34,287 nucleotides of DNA from an uncultured Clostridia bacterium. Its GTDB lineage: Bacteria > Bacillota > Clostridia > Lachnospirales > Anaerotignaceae. A program made the translations under genes and the position numbers. Positions 33,266-34,287 of this stretch are shown here, piece by piece. Location of the stretch: the NCBI GenBank assembly GCA_944377425.1, contig CALWEX010000107.1, forward strand, positions 1 through 34,287, read 5' to 3'. The stretch's first letter is position 1, and each line of letters opens with the position of its first letter. A model generated the notes under the pieces. The model did no database searches. It had not been told where the DNA came from and saw only the letters and a list, made by a program, of their open reading frames with translations.

Positions 33266-34287
33266 ATGAACGAAAAGCTTAAATATCACATGCCTGTTAT
33301 AGTGTGTGTCATTCTTTTTATAGCGCTTTTGATAATACCAACCGGATATGAAGGCGCCGTTATATATAAAGGCACGGACAGATGCGCCGCAAGAGTATTA
33401 AGTGTTTATAACGATAACATTATAGATACAGGCCTTATACGCTCAGGGGAACAGGACTGTGAGATTGAGCTTTTAGGCGGACGCTTTAAAGGCCAGGTAA
33501 CAACAGGATATAACATGCTTAACGGCTCACTTGAGTCCGACAAAATATTCGCTCCTGGAGATAAAGCCCTTGTAGTTATTGACTATAAAGGCGATGAAAT
33601 TTTATCTGTTAATATGATAGACCATTACAGAATTAACTACGAAGCTATACTTGCCGCCTGCTTTGTTCTTTTCCTTGTGGCATTTGCCGGAAAAACAGGC
33701 ATAAGAGCTGTACTTTCATTTGTAATTACAGTTTTAATGATATGGAAAGTGCTTGTTCCCCTCTACTTAAACGGTTTTGACCCTATAATAACAGGCTTTT
33801 TAATAACAGTAGCACTTACTGTTATTATAATTTCACTTGTATACGGTTTTGAGTCAAAAACACTTTCAGCCGCAAGCGGAGCAGCACTGGGGCTTTTGGT
33901 AACGGCTATTTTAGGCATTATATTTACAACCGGCTTTAAAATTCACGGCGCGATTATGCCAAACTCCGAGAGCCTGCTTTACAGCGGTTATCAGAACTTA
34001 AACCTTACAAAAATATATATGGCAAGCATTTTCATCGGCTCATCAGGCGCTGTTATGGATTTGGCTGTTGACATTACATCAGCCGTAAACGAAGTTATAG
34101 AGAAAAAGCCAACAATATCTGCCAAAGAAGCGGCATTAAGCGGTATGAATGTAGGCCGTGCCGCAATGGGTACAATGACAACCACTCTTCTTTTGGCATA
34201 TTCCGGCGGATACATTGCCCTTTTAATGGTGTTTATGGCACAAGGAACACCTATATACAATATATTAAACTACAAATATGTTTCAGC
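33266..34287 (+). CDS. YibE/F-family membrane protein (3' end outside window)
   Basis: About 340 codons are visible before the right edge. One helix near the N-terminus (about 10-28, VIVCVILFIALLIIPTGY) is followed by an extracytoplasmic beta-rich region (about 30-125, YKGTDRCAARVLSVYND and DKALVVIDYKGDEI). Several closely spaced helices follow (from about 130; FVLFLVAFAGKTGIRAV, VTAILGIIFTTGF). The segment SIFIGSSGAVMDLAVDITSAVNEV and the GMNVGRAAMGTMTTTLLLAY stretch are hallmarks of YibE/F. Function is unknown; fusions and neighbours have suggested transport. ATG 33266 has AAGGAG eight to nine bases upstream. It lies 112 bases after the alkaline phosphatase gene with a hairpin between them. 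Confidence 0.85.
   Translation, partial: MNEKLKYHMPVIVCVILFIALLIIPTGYEGAVIYKGTDRCAARVLSVYNDNIIDTGLIRSGEQDCEIELLGGRFKGQVTTGYNMLNGSLESDKIFAPGDKALVVIDYKGDEILSVNMIDHYRINYEAILAACFVLFLVAFAGKTGIRAVLSFVITVLMIWKVLVPLYLNGFDPIITGFLITVALTVIIISLVYGFESKTLSAASGAALGLLVTAILGIIFTTGFKIHGAIMPNSESLLYSGYQNLNLTKIYMASIFIGSSGAVMDLAVDITSAVNEVIEKKPTISAKEAALSGMNVGRAAMGTMTTTLLLAYSGGYIALLMVFMAQGTPIYNILNYKYVS

Noticed and set aside
1..34287. CRISPR arrays, insertion sequences, prophage or integrase genes
   Set aside because: No regularly spaced repeats, transposase, integrase or phage structural genes were seen on either strand.

Overview
The window is AT-rich DNA from a low-GC, endospore-forming member of the Clostridia, probably a Lachnospiraceae-like anaerobe. 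This rests on the sporulation genes yabP, yabQ and spoVG, the split ADP-glucose pyrophosphorylase genes glgC and glgD, purine-rich Shine-Dalgarno sequences with several TTG starts, and short intergenic rho-independent terminators. It is mostly ordinary chromosome. I see no phage, insertion sequence, CRISPR array or rRNA. The genus cannot be fixed from the sequence alone.

Layout. 1-5.0 kb, minus strand: a truncated cofactor-independent phosphoglycerate mutase, then a three-gene translationally coupled ABC export cassette (MacB/LolD-type ATPase, large secreted multi-Ig/CARDB-like membrane-anchored protein, FtsX-like permease). 5.3-5.75 kb: a YbaK/EbsC deacylase. 6.0-8.65 kb, minus: an ECF sigma factor, an anti-sigma zinc-finger/DUF4349 membrane protein and a secreted SIMPL protein, with a sigma-W-like promoter in front of the sigma gene. 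8.7-10.2 kb, minus: yabP-yabQ-divIC, then tRNA-Met, tRNA-Glu and tRNA-Val under a perfect consensus promoter. 10.3-14.5 kb, plus: metG-tatD-yabE. 14.6-17.9 kb, minus: a GNAT acetyltransferase, an ECF-transporter S component and glmS. 17.9-18.9 kb: a DMT-family exporter. 18.95-21.8 kb, minus: glgC-glgD and spoVG. 22.2-24.6 kb: murC and a MerR/BmrR-like regulator. 24.7-29.3 kb, plus: a four-gene Gld-type ABC system. 29.4-31.25 kb: a divergent 3-hydroxyacyl-CoA dehydrogenase and amidohydrolase. 31.3-31.5 kb: an imperfect palindromic element and a terminator. 31.6 kb to the end: secreted alkaline phosphatase and a truncated YibE/F membrane protein.

How the genes fit together. Much of the content serves the cell envelope and its stress response: glmS and murC (peptidoglycan precursors), yabE (3D/G5 wall-remodelling protein), divIC (septation), the ECF sigma module, and two ABC systems with large extracytoplasmic subunits. 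metG, tatD, yabE, spoVG, yabP, yabQ, divIC and the Met/Glu tRNAs correspond to genes that lie in one 45-70 kb stretch of the Bacillus subtilis chromosome, so this appears to be a rearranged relic of that block. The parts most worth a second look are the ECF sigma/DUF4349/SIMPL operon, the CARDB-like ABC cassette, the Gld-type ABC operon, and the palindrome at 31323-31394.
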